Counted from the stretch's first letter, positions 1-10,894 are shown. The stretch: DNA of 64,000 nucleotides from Excoecaria cochinchinensis (GCA_947683425.1 CANTUQ010000161.1:372001-436000); one strand, 5' to 3'. Notes: generated by a model not told the origin, from the letters alone. Translations and numbers: made by a program.

Positions 1-1
1 G

Positions 2-823
2 GGGGAATACCTTGCGAGGAGAGCAAGCGGTGAGGCCTACGCCAAGAGGGGTTATGCTAACCAGGGGGCAAACAAGACAGCGGGCTCCAGTAGTGGTATC
101 AGAAGTGGAAAGACGGCAGAAGTGTCAGCCATAGGAGTAAACCAGAGGTACTTCTCAAACTTGGGACAACCTTTGTCGTGGGTGCTGAAGCGGTTAATGA
201 AAGAGGGAAAGTTACAACCTCTACCCCCTAGGCTGACCGAGACCGAAGGGCAGACAGGGCATAAGGAAAATGAATACTGCGCTTTCCATCAACACACCGG
301 GCACCTGACGGATAACTGTGTGACACTAAGGCACCAAATTCAGGACCTGATCGATAGCAAGCAAATCATTGATCTTGAACAAAGAGAGAGTAAGAAGAAG
401 GCTAATTACAATGCCGTGCCGCCCCTAGTTTTCATGATTGGCTTAAGCCTACCAGAATGGTATATCCTACAGGATTTATATGGAAATGAATACGTGGCTA
501 TCACTCACCCTGTGGTAGAAGAGGAAAAGGTGTCCGTGGGGGCAATAGATTGTTGGTACTCTAGCGAGAGCGGAGAAGAGGATGGAGACAAAGAGGAAGA
601 GGGATCATCTTCCAATCTTTGGGGATCAGATGAGGAAGGGGGGAAGGTGAAGGCTATTACAAGAAGTGGGAGAGTAGTCCCAGAAGTGGAGAGGTCGCAA
701 GACCCAGAGCAGACACCAGCGGGAGTTGAGCCGGAAGAGAGCGCTATAGTGAAGCAGCTGAAAAAGACAATGGCTCAAATATCCATATGGGACCTTCTGA
801 GACAATCGCCTTCCCATCGATAG
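2..823 (+). pseudogene. gag: Gag C-terminal part with CHHC zinc knuckle
   Basis: The frame is open from base 2, so this is the tail of a gag polyprotein that starts before the window. A module reading LSWVLKRLMKEGKLQPL is followed by a knuckle spaced C-x2-H-x4-H-x4-C (CAFHQHTGHLTDNC, about 281-322). The usual CCHC second cysteine is His here. A conserved LRHQIQDLIDS helix follows, then an acidic linker. The family role is nucleocapsid: binding and packaging of element RNA. The frame ends at a TAG (821-823) but stays open beyond it into the protease in the same frame, so gag and pro were one reading frame and the TAG looks like a later nonsense change. The retrotransposon capsid domain itself would lie left of the window. 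Confidence 0.8.
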
Positions 824-2300
824 AAGCTAGTAGAGGCTTTGAGTGAATACATTGTGGCAACCACAATCTCCCCGTCTGAATTGCTTGATCTTATGAATGG
901 AGGGTCGGGAGAGAAGTTAGTATACTCTGACGCTGACTTACCAGTTGAGGGTCGCAATCACAACCGGCCACTATACATCAAAGCTCAGGTGAATGGCAAG
1001 CACACTGCATGCGTCATGGTAGACGACGGGTCATCTATAAATGTTTGTCCGCTAGTGGCACTACAAGCTTTTGGGTTTGATGAGAGCATGCTCAGTAAAT
1101 CAGATTTGACTATCACGGCATATGATAATTCTCGAAGACAGGCAGCGGGGACCTTTAAAGCCTTGGTCAAGATTGGGCCTATGGAGACAAAAGCGGAGTT
1201 CGTCGTTTTATCCATTCCAGCTAATTTCTCTGCTCTCCTAGGGAGGCCATGGTTCCACAAGCTAGGGGGTGTGCCATCCACCCTACATCAGATGATTAGA
1301 ATACCACACGAAGGGGAGGTGGTAACCATCAAAGCAACTAGAGAAAATCAGGTGTCGGCCTTGGGGATCGCGAATCAGCGATTTAGTGGTTTTCATGTGT
1401 CCGTGATTAGGAAAGAGCAAGGTTTAGGGGACAGCCCTCAAGTAGTGAACATGATGAAGAAGATGCATTTCCTCCCTGGAGCCGGTCTGGGTAAATGTTC
1501 ACAGGGATCGCAGTCTGCCATTACTACGCAGGGCCAGAAGGATAGGAAGGGCCTGGGGTACAGAGGCGAGTGTAGCAAGAAGGAGGAAGCACCAAAGGAG
1601 ATCCCTCATATTTCGAAGAGTTTCATTCCAGCATCCTCGGTTTGTGCCTACGCTGGAGAGGAAGAACCCCAGTGGGTAGATGGGAAGGTTGTACCGGGCT
1701 TTGAGATCTTTAACGACGTCTTTGACTGGGAGGTCGGAGTGATTAGGTTTGCAGAAGATTTCTGGGACGAGGAGGTGATGACACAGTGCAACGTTGGGGA
1801 TGGAGGTGAGCCCGAAGAGGACATCACAGAAAAGCTGTTGGCTGCCCAACTGAAGGGGAAGGAGAAGGTAACAGAGCCAGATGAGCAATTTGAGAATCTG
1901 AAGATCTCGTCAGGGCCAGCCGAAGAGCCACCAGCAAGCCAAGAAGTCGAAGCACAGTTGGCTGCAACATCGGTGTCAGTAGGCGATGAAGATGATAATG
2001 TTTTAGATACTCTTTTTATGCCTGAACTGTTTAATGATGACAATGTTAACTTTGCTAATTATGTCAATGGAATGAACAACTTTGCTTATTTGTGTGGTGT
2101 TTCTAATGATTTCATCTCTCATGATCATAAACTCGATGCATTCATTTTTGATATTAATTCAACTAGCACGACTGCATTTAATCTCAGAACTTTGGAAAAC
2201 CCAAAGGAAATTTTGATAGCATTAGATATAATTCCTGAGGAGAGAAGAAAATTTGAGAGAATTTTAAGAAAATACGAAAAAGGTCTTTGTAGACTTATGA
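824..2300 (+). pseudogene. pol: Aspartic protease plus G-patch-like segment of pol
   Basis: This continues in the gag frame; the first possible internal start is TTG at 839, but it was probably made as a fusion. The retropepsin active-site motif DDGSS sits at residues 62-66 counted from 839, followed by the LLGRPWFH flap/helix block about 70 residues later. It would cleave the Gag-Pol polyprotein. At about 1441-1510, HFLPGAGLGK and the following Gly-rich stretch resemble a G-patch, a module known after the protease in Tat elements and some retroviruses. A long acidic linker follows, ending in NNFAYLCGVSNDFISHDHK. The frame then shifts by one near 2275-2300, just before the RT. This whole block is missing from the minus-strand element A in the same window. 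Confidence 0.8.
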
Positions 2301-3590
2301 GGATATGCCGGGAATTAATCGAGACATTGCAGAACATGCCATCCCAACTTACCCAGAAGCTAGACCAGTCAAACAAAAGCTCCGGAGGTTCAGGCCAGAA
2401 TGGGCAGAAAAGGTAAAGGAAGAGGTTCATAAGCAGATTGAGGCTAAATTTCTGGTGGAGGTTAAGTACCCGACATGGTTAGCCAATGTTGTCCCAGTAG
2501 CCAAGAAGGACGGTAAGGTGCATATATGCGTGGATTACCGAGACTTAAACAAAGCCTGCCCAAAGGACGATTTCCCCTTACCCCACATTAACGTGCTGGT
2601 GGATAGTGCGGCTGCCTGTATGATGTACAGTTTCGTAGATGGGTATGCTGGATACAATCAGATACTCAACAAGATTGTAGATAGGATCAAGATAGCCTTC
2701 ATTACAGAATGGGGTACATTTTCCTACCGAGTTATGCCTTTCAGATTGAAGAATGCCGAAGAAACTTATCAAAGAATGGCAACAAAGATTCTGAATGACC
2801 TGATCCATAAAGAGGTGGAGGTGTATGTCGATGATATGATGATCAAGTCAGCCACCCAGGAAGGTCACTTCGAGGCCTTGGAGAAGTTCTTCCAAAGGAT
2901 CGATAAGTGCAATTTACGCCTCAATCCCAAGAAGTGCATCTTCGGAGTTACCTCAGGCAAGCTACTGGGCCATGTAGTAAGTCAAAGAGGAATCCAAATA
3001 GACCCAGATAAGGTCAGGGCTATTAGAGAAATGCCAGCCCCCTAGAACGAAAAAGAGGTTAGGAGCTTCCTGGGAAATCTTCAGTATATCAGCCGGTTCA
3101 TAGCCAAACTAGCCTCAGTATGTGAGCCTATCTTCAAACTGCTTCAGAAGAATCAGCCAGTTCGGTGGAATGACGACTGCCAGAAGGCTTTTGAGACTAT
3201 TAAGGATTACCTTCTGAATCCCCCGGTTCTGCGGCCCCCACGACCTGTTAAGCCACTGATCCTTTACTTAGCAATAGAGGAGAATTCTCTAGGGGCCATG
3301 ATGGCCCAAGAGGACAAGTTTGGAGTTGAATTCGCAGTTTACTACCTCAGCAAGAAATTCCTTCCCTACGAAGCCAAGTACGTTGAGGTGGAAAAGATTT
3401 GTCTGGCGTTAATTTGGGCTTCAAAGAAACTGAGGCACTATTTCCATTCTTATAAGGTGTAAGCAGTCACCAAACAAAACCCCCTTTGGTACCATCAAGA
3501 GGCAGCCTCTTTGCTGGGGAAGATGGGAAGATGGCTGATTTTGCTGCAAGAATTTGATGTAGAATACATTGCTAGAAAGACCATTAAGGG
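2301..3590 (+). pseudogene. pol: Reverse transcriptase and RT-linked RNase H
   Basis: RT copies element RNA into DNA in cytoplasmic particles. Conserved blocks are VDYRDLNKACPKDDFPLP, the first catalytic Asp in FVDGYAGYNQ (codon 2638-2640), and the YVDD box (2824-2835). Both RT metal-binding positions therefore survive. In-frame stops are TAG at 3043-3045 and TAA near 3460. The region after 3142 is the connection plus the degenerate first RNase H (LYLAIEEN, YYLSKKFLPYEAKY, LLQEFDVEY). Its first catalytic Asp is not seen, as expected in Tat elements, where the second RNase H is thought to take over. A small deletion plus frame change at about 3590 joins it to the aRNH. Confidence 0.85.
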
Positions 3591-4240
3591 TTTCTAGCCA
3601 AACACCCTATTGAGGGAGACGAGTTTGAGTACAACTTCCCGGATGAAGATATCATGGCTATAGCAGTACAGGGGTGGCAGATGTTTTTTGATGGGGCAGT
3701 TAATAGAAAGGGGGCAGGAGCAGGGATCATCCTCACAACCCCGAATGGTGAGAAGCTGCCATTGGCCAGGAAGCTGAGGTATAGGGCAACCAATAATGAA
3801 GCAAAATACGAAGCTTGTATCTTCGGATTGGAAGCATTATTGGCTCTGGGGGCAAAGGCCGCAAAAGTCTTCGGAGATTCATCTTTGGTAATCCACCAAA
3901 TTAGAGGAGAATGGTCAGTCAAAGAAGAGAGACTATTGCCTTACATGAAGCACTTGAAAAATCTGAGCAGCCAGTTCGAAACTTCCACCTTTAACTACGT
4001 ACCCCGAGATGAAAATCAGTTGGCTGATGCTCTCACAACATTGGTATCCATGTGGGATAATCCAACAGGGATTGCTATGAGGCCTGTCCTGATTTCTAGT
4101 GCGGAAAAGCCCTGCTTTGAAACTGAGCAAATAATGGATGTCGAGGTCATTGATGGAAGACCTTGGTATTATGATATTAAAATTTCTTGGAAAAGTCGGT
4201 CTTTCCAGAGGAAGCCACTGAAAAGGACCAGAGGATGATT
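3591..4240 (+). pseudogene. pol: Second, archaeal-like RNase H (aRNH)
   Basis: The frame is open from 3591; counting residues from the ATG at 3654, the fold motifs are FFDGAVN (Asp13), TNNEAKYEAC, VFGDSSLV (Asp75) and NQLADAL (Asp125). In RNase H1 proteins the catalytic Glu lies three residues after TNN. Here that residue is Lys51, while the homologous block of element A keeps Glu, so one of the four catalytic acids is lost by a G-to-A change. The domain degrades the RNA of RNA/DNA hybrids and is diagnostic of Tat. The frame is lost near 4190, where the C-terminal tail runs out in a wrong frame. Confidence 0.85.
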
Positions 4241-5412
4241 AGAAAATTGTCCTCCCAATTCATCAGTGTGAATGGGGATCTGTATAAGAGGCAGGCGGAT
4301 GGTATCCAACTAAGGTGCTTGGCAGAGAGAGAAGCTGAAAGGGTTATGGAAGAGGTTCATGCTGGTGTTTTTGGGGCCCGGCCCACATGAATGGCCTGGC
4401 TTTAGCAAAGAAAATCATGCGCCAAGGGTTTTATTGGCTCACAATGGATGCTGACTGTTCGAAATACGTGAAGGAGTGCCAGTTATGCCAGCAATATGCA
4501 AATTTGAGGCACGTGCCGGTTTCAGAGCTACATAATCTGACTTCTCCATGGCCATTCTCAGCCTGGGGAATTGATATCATTGGAGAAATACATCCCATAG
4601 CCTCCAATGGACACAGATTCATCGTAGTCGCTATCGACTATTTTACCAAATGGGTAGAGGCTGAATCTTTCAAGAAGATCGACGCTTGGGACATGGCCAA
4701 GTTCATTGAGAAGAACCTAATATGCAGATATGGTCTTCTGCATCATGTTATATCCGATAGTGGGGTCCAGTTTATGGCTGAAACCAAACAGATGCTTCAA
4801 AAATACGGAATCCAGCACCACAAGTCTTCCCCCTATCGCCCTCAAGCTAATGGCGCAGTTGAAGCGGCAAATAAAAATGTCAAAAGAATATTGGCCAAGA
4901 TGGTCTGAAGCTACAAAGATTGGGCAGAGAAGCTGCCATTTGCACTTTGGGGCTATAGAACTACGGTCAGAACCTCTACAGGATCAATGCCGTTCTCTCT
5001 GTTATACGGGACCGAAGCAGTTTTACCAGTTGAAATCGAGCTGAGATCGTTAAGGGTAGCTATGGAAGCTGAGATCTCGGAGACAGAATGGGCACAGCAA
5101 TGATTATTGCAGCTGAATCTATTGGATGAGGACAGGCTGCGGGCATATTACCACAATCAGTTTTATCAGAAGGGGCTAGCTCGATCCTTCGGCAAGAAGG
5201 TCCGGAAGCACCCGCTAAAGGAGGGAGATTTGGTCTTCAAGATGATGAGGCCTAGAATACCAGACATACGGGGAAAATTCAGGCCAACCTGGGAAGGTCC
5301 ATTCAACCTAAAGAAGTTACTGACCAAGGGGGCAGCGGTCCTAACGGACAGCGATGGGAACGAATTCAGAGAACCGGTCAACGTCGACAGGCTAAAGAGA
5401 TTCCATGGCTAA
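4187..5412 (+). pseudogene. pol: Integrase with HHCC finger, DDE core and GPF tail
   Basis: Integrase inserts element DNA into the chromosome. The N-terminal HHCC finger is split by a frameshift at about 4370-4384: the first His is in EEVHAG, and the second His (codon at 4384), CQLC and the rest are in the next frame. The catalytic core from ATG 4387 shows WGIDIIGE (Asp63), VISDSGVQF (Asp124) and NGAVEAAN (Glu159), with 34 residues between the last two. TGA at 4906-4908 and TGA at 5101-5103 interrupt the frame. The C-terminal part (5107-5412) has KVRKHPLKEGDLVFK and WEGPFNLKK, the GPY/F-type subdomain, and ends at RLKRFHG without a chromodomain. Confidence 0.85.
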
Positions 5413-6330
5413 AAACCAAAGTAAAAAGAAGAGAATAAATGCCCCGCGGGTCGAAAACCAAAAAAAAAAAAAGGCGGCCTTGCGAAAATTGGGCGCCCTG
5501 TCAAGGTGAAAACCGAAAAAAGGAATCCTGGGCAAAAATTAAGGGCTGAAAGAAAATATTCAATCGAGAAAACCCGAGAGGGCCGATTGATAACAGGAGT
5601 CTGATGCTTATGAGATCCATTCCGAGATTAGGTGTAGTCTTCTGTTCTTGAATTCTTGTCAAATGAGGGTCATGTATGATGAAATCATGTAGGAATGTAC
5701 ACAGATTTTGCAATGAATAAAAGAATTCAGTTCACATTTGCATCAACTTTCAGTTCTGTCTTAAAAAGAGATATATCGTTTATCTAATAACTATTGTCTA
5801 ATTGCCTCTGTTAAAATGCATTTGAATAGAATATGCGCTGACCTCGGTAGGGGTTCCCAAAATGACCGTCTCTCAAAAAAAAAAAAAAGGGGGCCGTTAG
5901 AGATGAAAACCGTGACTGGCGCTCTAAGCAAAAGTTAGGCCAAAGGGCAGGGTGAAAACCTGGGAACAGGCAGTCTGTCCTATAAAAAATAAAATGAATA
6001 AAAGCCACTGGATTGGGTTGGGTCCATTCCAGGCAAAAAAATAAGGCACAGGGTTATGCGAAAATCCGGAAAGGACGCATCTCCCGCTAAGAAAAGCTAG
6101 TGTGAAAATCCATGAGGGACGTACTACCTTCAAATAATGACCACGGGTATCAGAAGAGAACCCCATAATCCCCAAAGGTATGAAACTTAGGGCACTGATC
6201 ATGCTGTAAATCGCGACTAAACAGGCTATCGCCTCCGGGTCCACTTGGACGGATCCATGTCCTGCATTACTGCATGCATATGCATCTCACGTGCATGCTC
6301 ACCTCTTTTCCTGCATATTTTGCTTTCTAA
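5413..6330 (+). other. Noncoding 3' internal region with recurrent GAAAACC phrases
   Basis: No coding match is seen. The stretch repeats short phrases built around GTGAAAACC or GCGAAAATCC followed by G/C-rich words, at about 5451, 5475, 5507, 5566, 5904, 5952, 6058 and 6105, several next to poly-A runs. The same phrases occur inverted in element A (28390-28700 and 29410-29540), so they belong to the family and are not chance. Function is unknown. Confidence 0.6.
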
Positions 6331-6333
6331 GTC

Positions 6334-7280
6334 TTGCAGAAAGAAAGAATCAATGCCAACGATAACAAGAAGGCAAGTGACGACATCGGTCAAAACACCA
6401 ATCCGATCAACTATCCCAAGGACTCAACTTTGCAAGTCTGGAACAGACTCGGTGCAGCTCAGAAGAGCAGTCCAGAAGGACGCCCAGTTCAGGAGAACGT
6501 CCCGCTCAGAAGAGCAGTCCAGAAGGATGCCCAGTTCGGGAGAATGTCTCGCTTAGAAGAGCAGTCTAGAAGGACGCCCAGTTCAGGAGAATGTCCCGCT
6601 CAGAAGAGCAGTCCAGAAGGATGCCCAGTTCAGAAGAACGTCCCGCTCAGAAGAGCAGTCCAGAAGGATGCCCAGTTCACAAGAATGTCCCGCTCAGAAG
6701 AGCAGTCCAGAAGGACGCCCAGTTCAGAAGAACGTCCCGCTCAGAAGAGCAGTCCAGAAGGATGCCCAGTTCAGAAGAACGTCCCGCTCAGAAGAGCAGT
6801 CCAGAAGGACACCCAGTTCAGAAGAATGCCCAGCTCAGAAGAGCAGTCCAGAAGGATGCCCAGTTCAGAAGAACATCCCGCTCAGAAGAGCAGTCCAGAA
6901 GGACACCCAGGTTAGAAGACCACCCCGCTCAGAAGAGCAGTTTAGAAGGACAACCCCGCTCAAAAGAGCAGTTAAGAAGAACAACCCCACTCAGAAGAGC
7001 ACTCCAGAAGGATGCCCAGTTCAAAAGAAGGTCCCGCTCAGAAGAGCAGTCCAGAAGGACACCCAAGTCAGAGGACCGCCCCGCTCAAAAGAGCAGTTCA
7101 GAAGAACAACCCCTCTCAGAAGAGCAGTTCAGAAGGACAACCCTGCTCAGAAGAGCAGTTCAGAAGAACGCCCCGCTCAGAAGAGCAGTCCAGAAGGACA
7201 CCCAGTTCAGAAGAACGCCCAACTCAGAAGAGCAATCCAGAAGGACGCCCAGCTCAGAAGAGCAACTTAGCACTTTGTAA
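6334..7280 (+). CDS. Repeat-encoded ORFs open in all three forward frames
   Basis: Overlapping forward ORFs of 193 (6334-6915), 229 (6591-7280) and 200 codons (6668-7270) cover the tandem array. Because the DNA period is 47 bp, not a multiple of three, each frame steps through the unit in three phases and reads the same 47-residue cycle, rich in Arg, Gln, Ser, Glu and Lys, with no hydrophobic or catalytic motif. Only the 6334 ORF has a non-repeat leader (MQKERINANDNKK). I see no known domain. Coding is possible but unproven; a noncoding array that happens to lack stops is the simpler reading. Confidence 0.25.
6427..6456 (+). repeat. Left copy of a ~30-bp direct repeat bracketing the array
   Basis: ACTTTGCAAGTCTGGAACAG and the following ACTCGGTGCA recur with three mismatches at 7270-7299, directly after the array. 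The array is thus enclosed by a direct repeat. Confidence 0.75.
6457..7265 (+). repeat. 47-bp tandem array in the Tat 3' region
   Basis: Successive copies of a unit starting CTCAGAAGAGCAGTCCAGAA begin at 6458, 6505, 6552, 6599 and 6646, a constant 47-bp spacing. From about 6950 shortened variants of roughly 31 bp mix in (CAGTTCAGAAGGACAACCC). About 17-20 units are present in total. Tandem arrays between integrase and 3' LTR are an established hypervariable feature of Tat elements and a known source of plant satellites. Confidence 0.9.
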
Positions 7281-7299
7281 GTCTAGAGCAGACTCGGTG
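7270..7299 (+). repeat. Right copy of the array-bracketing direct repeat
   Basis: ACTTTGTAAGTCTAGAGCAG followed by ACTCGGTGCA, matching 6427-6456. Together they look like the ancestral single sequence that was split by array growth. Confidence 0.75.
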
Positions 7300-7390
7300 C
7301 AACCGAGGAAGACAATAGCCTCAGGTACGCATTTCTTTCCTTTCTTTTCTGAATTTTGGCTCACTTAGGCATCTAGGTTCTAAGTTCCCC

Positions 7391-7405
7391 AAAATTGGGG
7401 GCAAC
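7391..7405 (+). promoter_or_regulatory. Polypurine tract of element 1
   Basis: AAAATTGGGGGCAAC lies immediately before the LTR start TGTAGACA. It primes plus-strand DNA synthesis. The inverted counterpart next to A's 3' LTR (22224-22240) is nearly identical. Confidence 0.75.
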
Positions 7406-7625
7406 TGTAGACACCGGGTCCCGAGGCGGTCCAAAATCAGGATTACCCAATGATGGAAACAAAAGACCGATTTTCGGCAAGAAAAGTGAGAATTGATTGT
7501 TCCCTTGTGAAATGTGTGTTTTGTTAGAAAAATAATTAAAAATGCATATTTTAGAAATTAAAAATCAAAATAGGGAAAAAATATTAATTTTGTGTATTTA
7601 AGCCTTTCATAAAAAAAAAAAAAAA

Positions 7626-7812
7626 GTGTCGAGAGAGCCACCTGCTGCAGCGCGCGGCAGGCTGCCCCAGCGCGCAGGGGCGCTCGCGCGGCAGGGATCT
7701 CCGAGTGCGCAGCAGCGCACGCGGTTGCCCTCACCGCGCGCGGTAGCTCTTCACCGAACACGCACAAGCGCGCGCGGCTGCCCTCTCCACGCGGCCAGTT
7801 GGCCTTCGCCCC
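7626..7812. other. GC-rich hairpin-prone island in LTR
   Basis: About 190 bp densely packed with GCGCGCGG, CAGCGCGC, CGCTCGCGCGG and similar self-complementary words, abruptly bounded by poly-A and T-rich sequence in an otherwise AT-rich LTR. It starts about 220 bp from the LTR start, the same place as the islands in A's LTRs, but its sequence is different. Confidence 0.7.
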
Positions 7813-8510
7813 GTGCTGTCCCTTTCTTTGCTGTTTTTCTAATTTTTTTTTCATCTTTTTCAGTTTGATTTTCTTTAGTCTTTCACCATCTTATGCTTTT
7901 TTGGGTTAAACAAAAATGAAAGTAATTTTTGTCCCTTCCTATTTTTGGCCAAAGCTGAAAATTAAAGGGAAATTTCCCTTAATTTTGAAAAAAAACGGGA
8001 ACTAATTTTGGGGGGATTTCCTTGGCTGTTCTCTTTAGTATTTTCCACTCTCCAAGAACTTTTTTTCTTCTTCTAGAAAAAATTCTTCTTCAAAAATCCT
8101 TCAAAAAATCTTCAAGTTTTCTTCTCAAGTTTTAGTCTCTGCTACTCAAAAATATTTAATCTTGGGTTGATTTGAGTAAGAGAAATTAATTTTCTTAGTT
8201 TATTCATCCCACTAAAAATACTTTCTTGAAATAATTTATTTAGAAACACATATTTTTACACTTGTTTTGAACATTATTATCATCAAAAGTTGACAAGGGA
8301 ACAGATTGAGACATCCTATTTTCGATCCAAAATTTCTGAGGGTAAACATTTTTGGACTCGTTCTCATTTATTTTTTTGTATATTATTTATTTCTGTTGAA
8401 TATTATTTTTGCCATTATTACCACACCTATTATTTATTTTTGGTATTTTAATGTGTTAATATCGCTATTAAAGTGTTATTTGTTGACTTTAATTGGATTT
8501 TCATGTTCAT

Positions 8511-8783
8511 ATACTATTATTATTATTATCATCATTACTAGTACTCTTATTTTCATTATTATTATCACTATCATTATTATTATTATTTATTATTATCGTG
8601 TTTGAGTTCATGTTTATGCTCATGCTATTATTTGTTATTATTATTACTATCACATGTAGTTATTATTATTGTTATTCTATTAGTTTGTTCATGTCACTAT
8701 TGCTATTATTATTACTATTATTATTACCATTATTATTGTTTAATGTTTGTTTTACCTTTATTTAGTAGTGCGATTTTGGTGTG

Positions 8784-8855
<72 letters not shown>

Positions 8856-8924
8856 CATTATTTTTATTATTCCTATCTTATTATTATTATTGTTGTTATT
8901 ATTATTATTATATTTGTGCTTATG

Positions 8925-8981
<57 letters not shown>

Positions 8982-9039
8982 TTCATTCTTATCATGTTCC
9001 TGTTGCTGCTTTTATTTTCATGTTTATTATTATCATCTC

Positions 9040-9082
<43 letters not shown>

Positions 9083-9130
9083 GTGTTGTGTTGCATCAAT
9101 ATTATTATTATTATTTTTATCGTCATTATT
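8511..9130. repeat. (TTA)n microsatellite tract with interruptions
   Basis: Long ATT/TTA runs are broken by short non-repeat words such as TTGTGTTGTGTTGC. They give artificial poly-Leu, poly-Ile and poly-Tyr ORFs in three frames, and a poly-Asn ORF on the other strand. A comparable TAA tract lies at 56190-56580 in LTR E. Confidence 0.9.
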
Positions 9131-10419
9131 TATTATTGTGCCTAATGTTTTTGATATAATTTTTTGTATGAATTTAATTTGAGTCGGGTTATGTGAGCGT
9201 TCCTGCAACTTTCCGGATGGGTCGCGACGCGTAGAGGATCACACCGGTTTGGGTGAGATCTTTCTCAACTCTCTCTTTATGTTGTGTTATTTGTAAATAA
9301 TTATTTTATTTATGCACGCGTGAGATAAAATGTCACAAAAATATTTTTATAATTAAATTTTTACTAATAAAATTGGGACCAATGTCCCTTGTTTTAGCCA
9401 AACAATAAAAGATATCGCAATTAAAACGAAGAGTCGATTTTCTCCAAAAATGGGATCACTCATCTCGGTTTTCACTCAACAATCAAAATGACTCTTCGAC
9501 CCCACTTTAAATAAATGCGAAGGAACCAATGTTCCTAAGTTTCGACCAAGTGCGAAGGAACCAATGTTCCCAAATTAATGCCCCGATTTATGTATGCCTT
9601 TTCTTATTTTGTGTGAGTATTTTAAATTTAAGCTCATTTCTTTTTTGGCCCTTGTAATTAATTTTGGGGCAACTTTATTTATTTTTGGGGATTGATTCCG
9701 TCCCATTTACATTTTTTAATTTCCTTTTATTGGGGTTGTATTCCGCCCCTATTCCTCTTGTAATTGTGGGCTTGGGTGTTTACCGCTTTCATTATTCGCT
9801 TTTATTTTATTGCTTTTCTTTTGTTGCTTGAAATGCGCTTTTACTTTTAAATGCATTAATCGCGTGAGGTAAGAGACATAATTTTAAGAAGTTAAAAGCT
9901 CACTTATAATTAACCAAATCATGAATAAGAGGGAAATTCCGAACACCATATCTTTAGTCTTGACTAATAGAGGTGAGAGACCCCCTTTTCCCAATTCCTT
10001 GCAGATTGGGTGGCGACTCCATGATACCTCAAAAGGTGCCTATTAGGCGTCATTAGACTAGGTGGTTCTTCCCAATGTTCTATTGGGAGGGACGCATCTA
10101 TGATGTCTCATGGCGCCCATGATCAAAAGACGCGAACCAGTACCTCGAATCCTAAAGCGGATTCAAAGCGAGGGCCCTTGCTGGGTTCGGCGCGCGTCAC
10201 AATATAAGTCCTCTAAAATGTGGTTTAGAGGAGTACATCACAAGTACACAGAATAATTGCATCATATCTGACCTACACTACCAGTATAAAGAGTTATTAT
10301 AATAACTTCTATATTATTTTGTTACATACATATTATATTCATCATAAATCTAATTTCCACGCTCTGTTCTATCCATAAGCCTTTTAGAATTCTAAGCATA
10401 TATTAATATATCGAGATTT

Positions 10420-10487
10420 GGTTCGGACTTGGAATGACTATTCCAAGCTTCTTACGTATCTCAGGTGTTGGGAATCAGAACCATGTA
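10420..10487 (-). repeat. Conserved 65-75 bp LTR block (F minus copy)
   Basis: On the minus strand it reads GGTTCTGATTCCC, ATACGTAAGAAGCTTGGAAT, CCAAGTCCGAACC. The same three words in the same order occur at 41251-41328 (F plus) and 45996-46070 (D1). Conservation across two otherwise divergent LTR families is unusual. Confidence 0.7.
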
Positions 10488-10894
10488 GTTGTATATATTT
10501 CCTTATTTATAAACATATCATATGTCAGGGTTCATAATTCATGTTATCACCACACAAGTTTAAAATATTTCATATAATTCTCTTACTTAAATCACTTAGT
10601 AGTGCAAAATCCAAGCAATTATTATTTAATATAAGCATAAGATCACATATTGGAATTACTGTCAAATCATATGTTTATCTTGTCATTCAGTTAAAATTTT
10701 GAAGATGAAAGACATCCCAATCTCATCTATACATATAAAAATGTAAGCATAATATGCAGTAATCACATGAATAATTCATAAATAATACATAAACTTAATA
10801 ATATCATTTGTTATTGTTAAATAATCATCATATTTAATTTGGTTCCATTTGGAGTCCATTTGATAGCAAAATTCGTTGATAAATTCTAGAAAAT

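Larger units (their letters stand above)
1..10201 (+). mobile_element. Tat-lineage Ty3/gypsy LTR retrotransposon (element 1), 5' end outside window
   Basis: The order seen is gag, protease, RT, RNase H, a second archaeal-like RNase H (aRNH), integrase, 3' noncoding region, polypurine tract, LTR. An aRNH between the RT-linked RNase H and the integrase is the known hallmark of the plant Tat lineage (Ogre/Retand type). No chromodomain follows the integrase. The 5' LTR, primer site and gag N-terminus lie left of the window. At least nine stops or frameshifts break the coding part, so this copy is inactive. It abuts a family F LTR at 10202. An insertion into F is inferred, because the other flank and its TSD cannot be seen. 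Confidence 0.9.
7406..10201 (+). mobile_element. 3' LTR of element 1 (2796 bp)
   Basis: It starts TGTAGACACCGGGTCCCGAG and ends GGCGCGCGTCACA. The start resembles that of LTR E and the inverted ends of the LTRs of A and B. The LTR holds a GC-rich island (7626-7812), an AT-rich promoter-like zone, a TTA microsatellite (8511-9130) and a conserved 3' part (9190-10201) with the words GGGACCAATGTCCC and GGCGACTCC found in the other Tat LTRs. No ORF here is credible: the ORFs over 8300-9200 are translations of the microsatellite. Confidence 0.9.

Noticed and set aside
2301..5412. Integrated plant pararetrovirus as the source of RT
   Set aside because: An integrase, aRNH, LTR and polypurine tract follow in retrotransposon order, and no movement-protein motif is seen.
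8306..9208. Long ORFs of Leu/Ile/Tyr or Asn on both strands
   Set aside because: They are translations of the TTA microsatellite in all frames.
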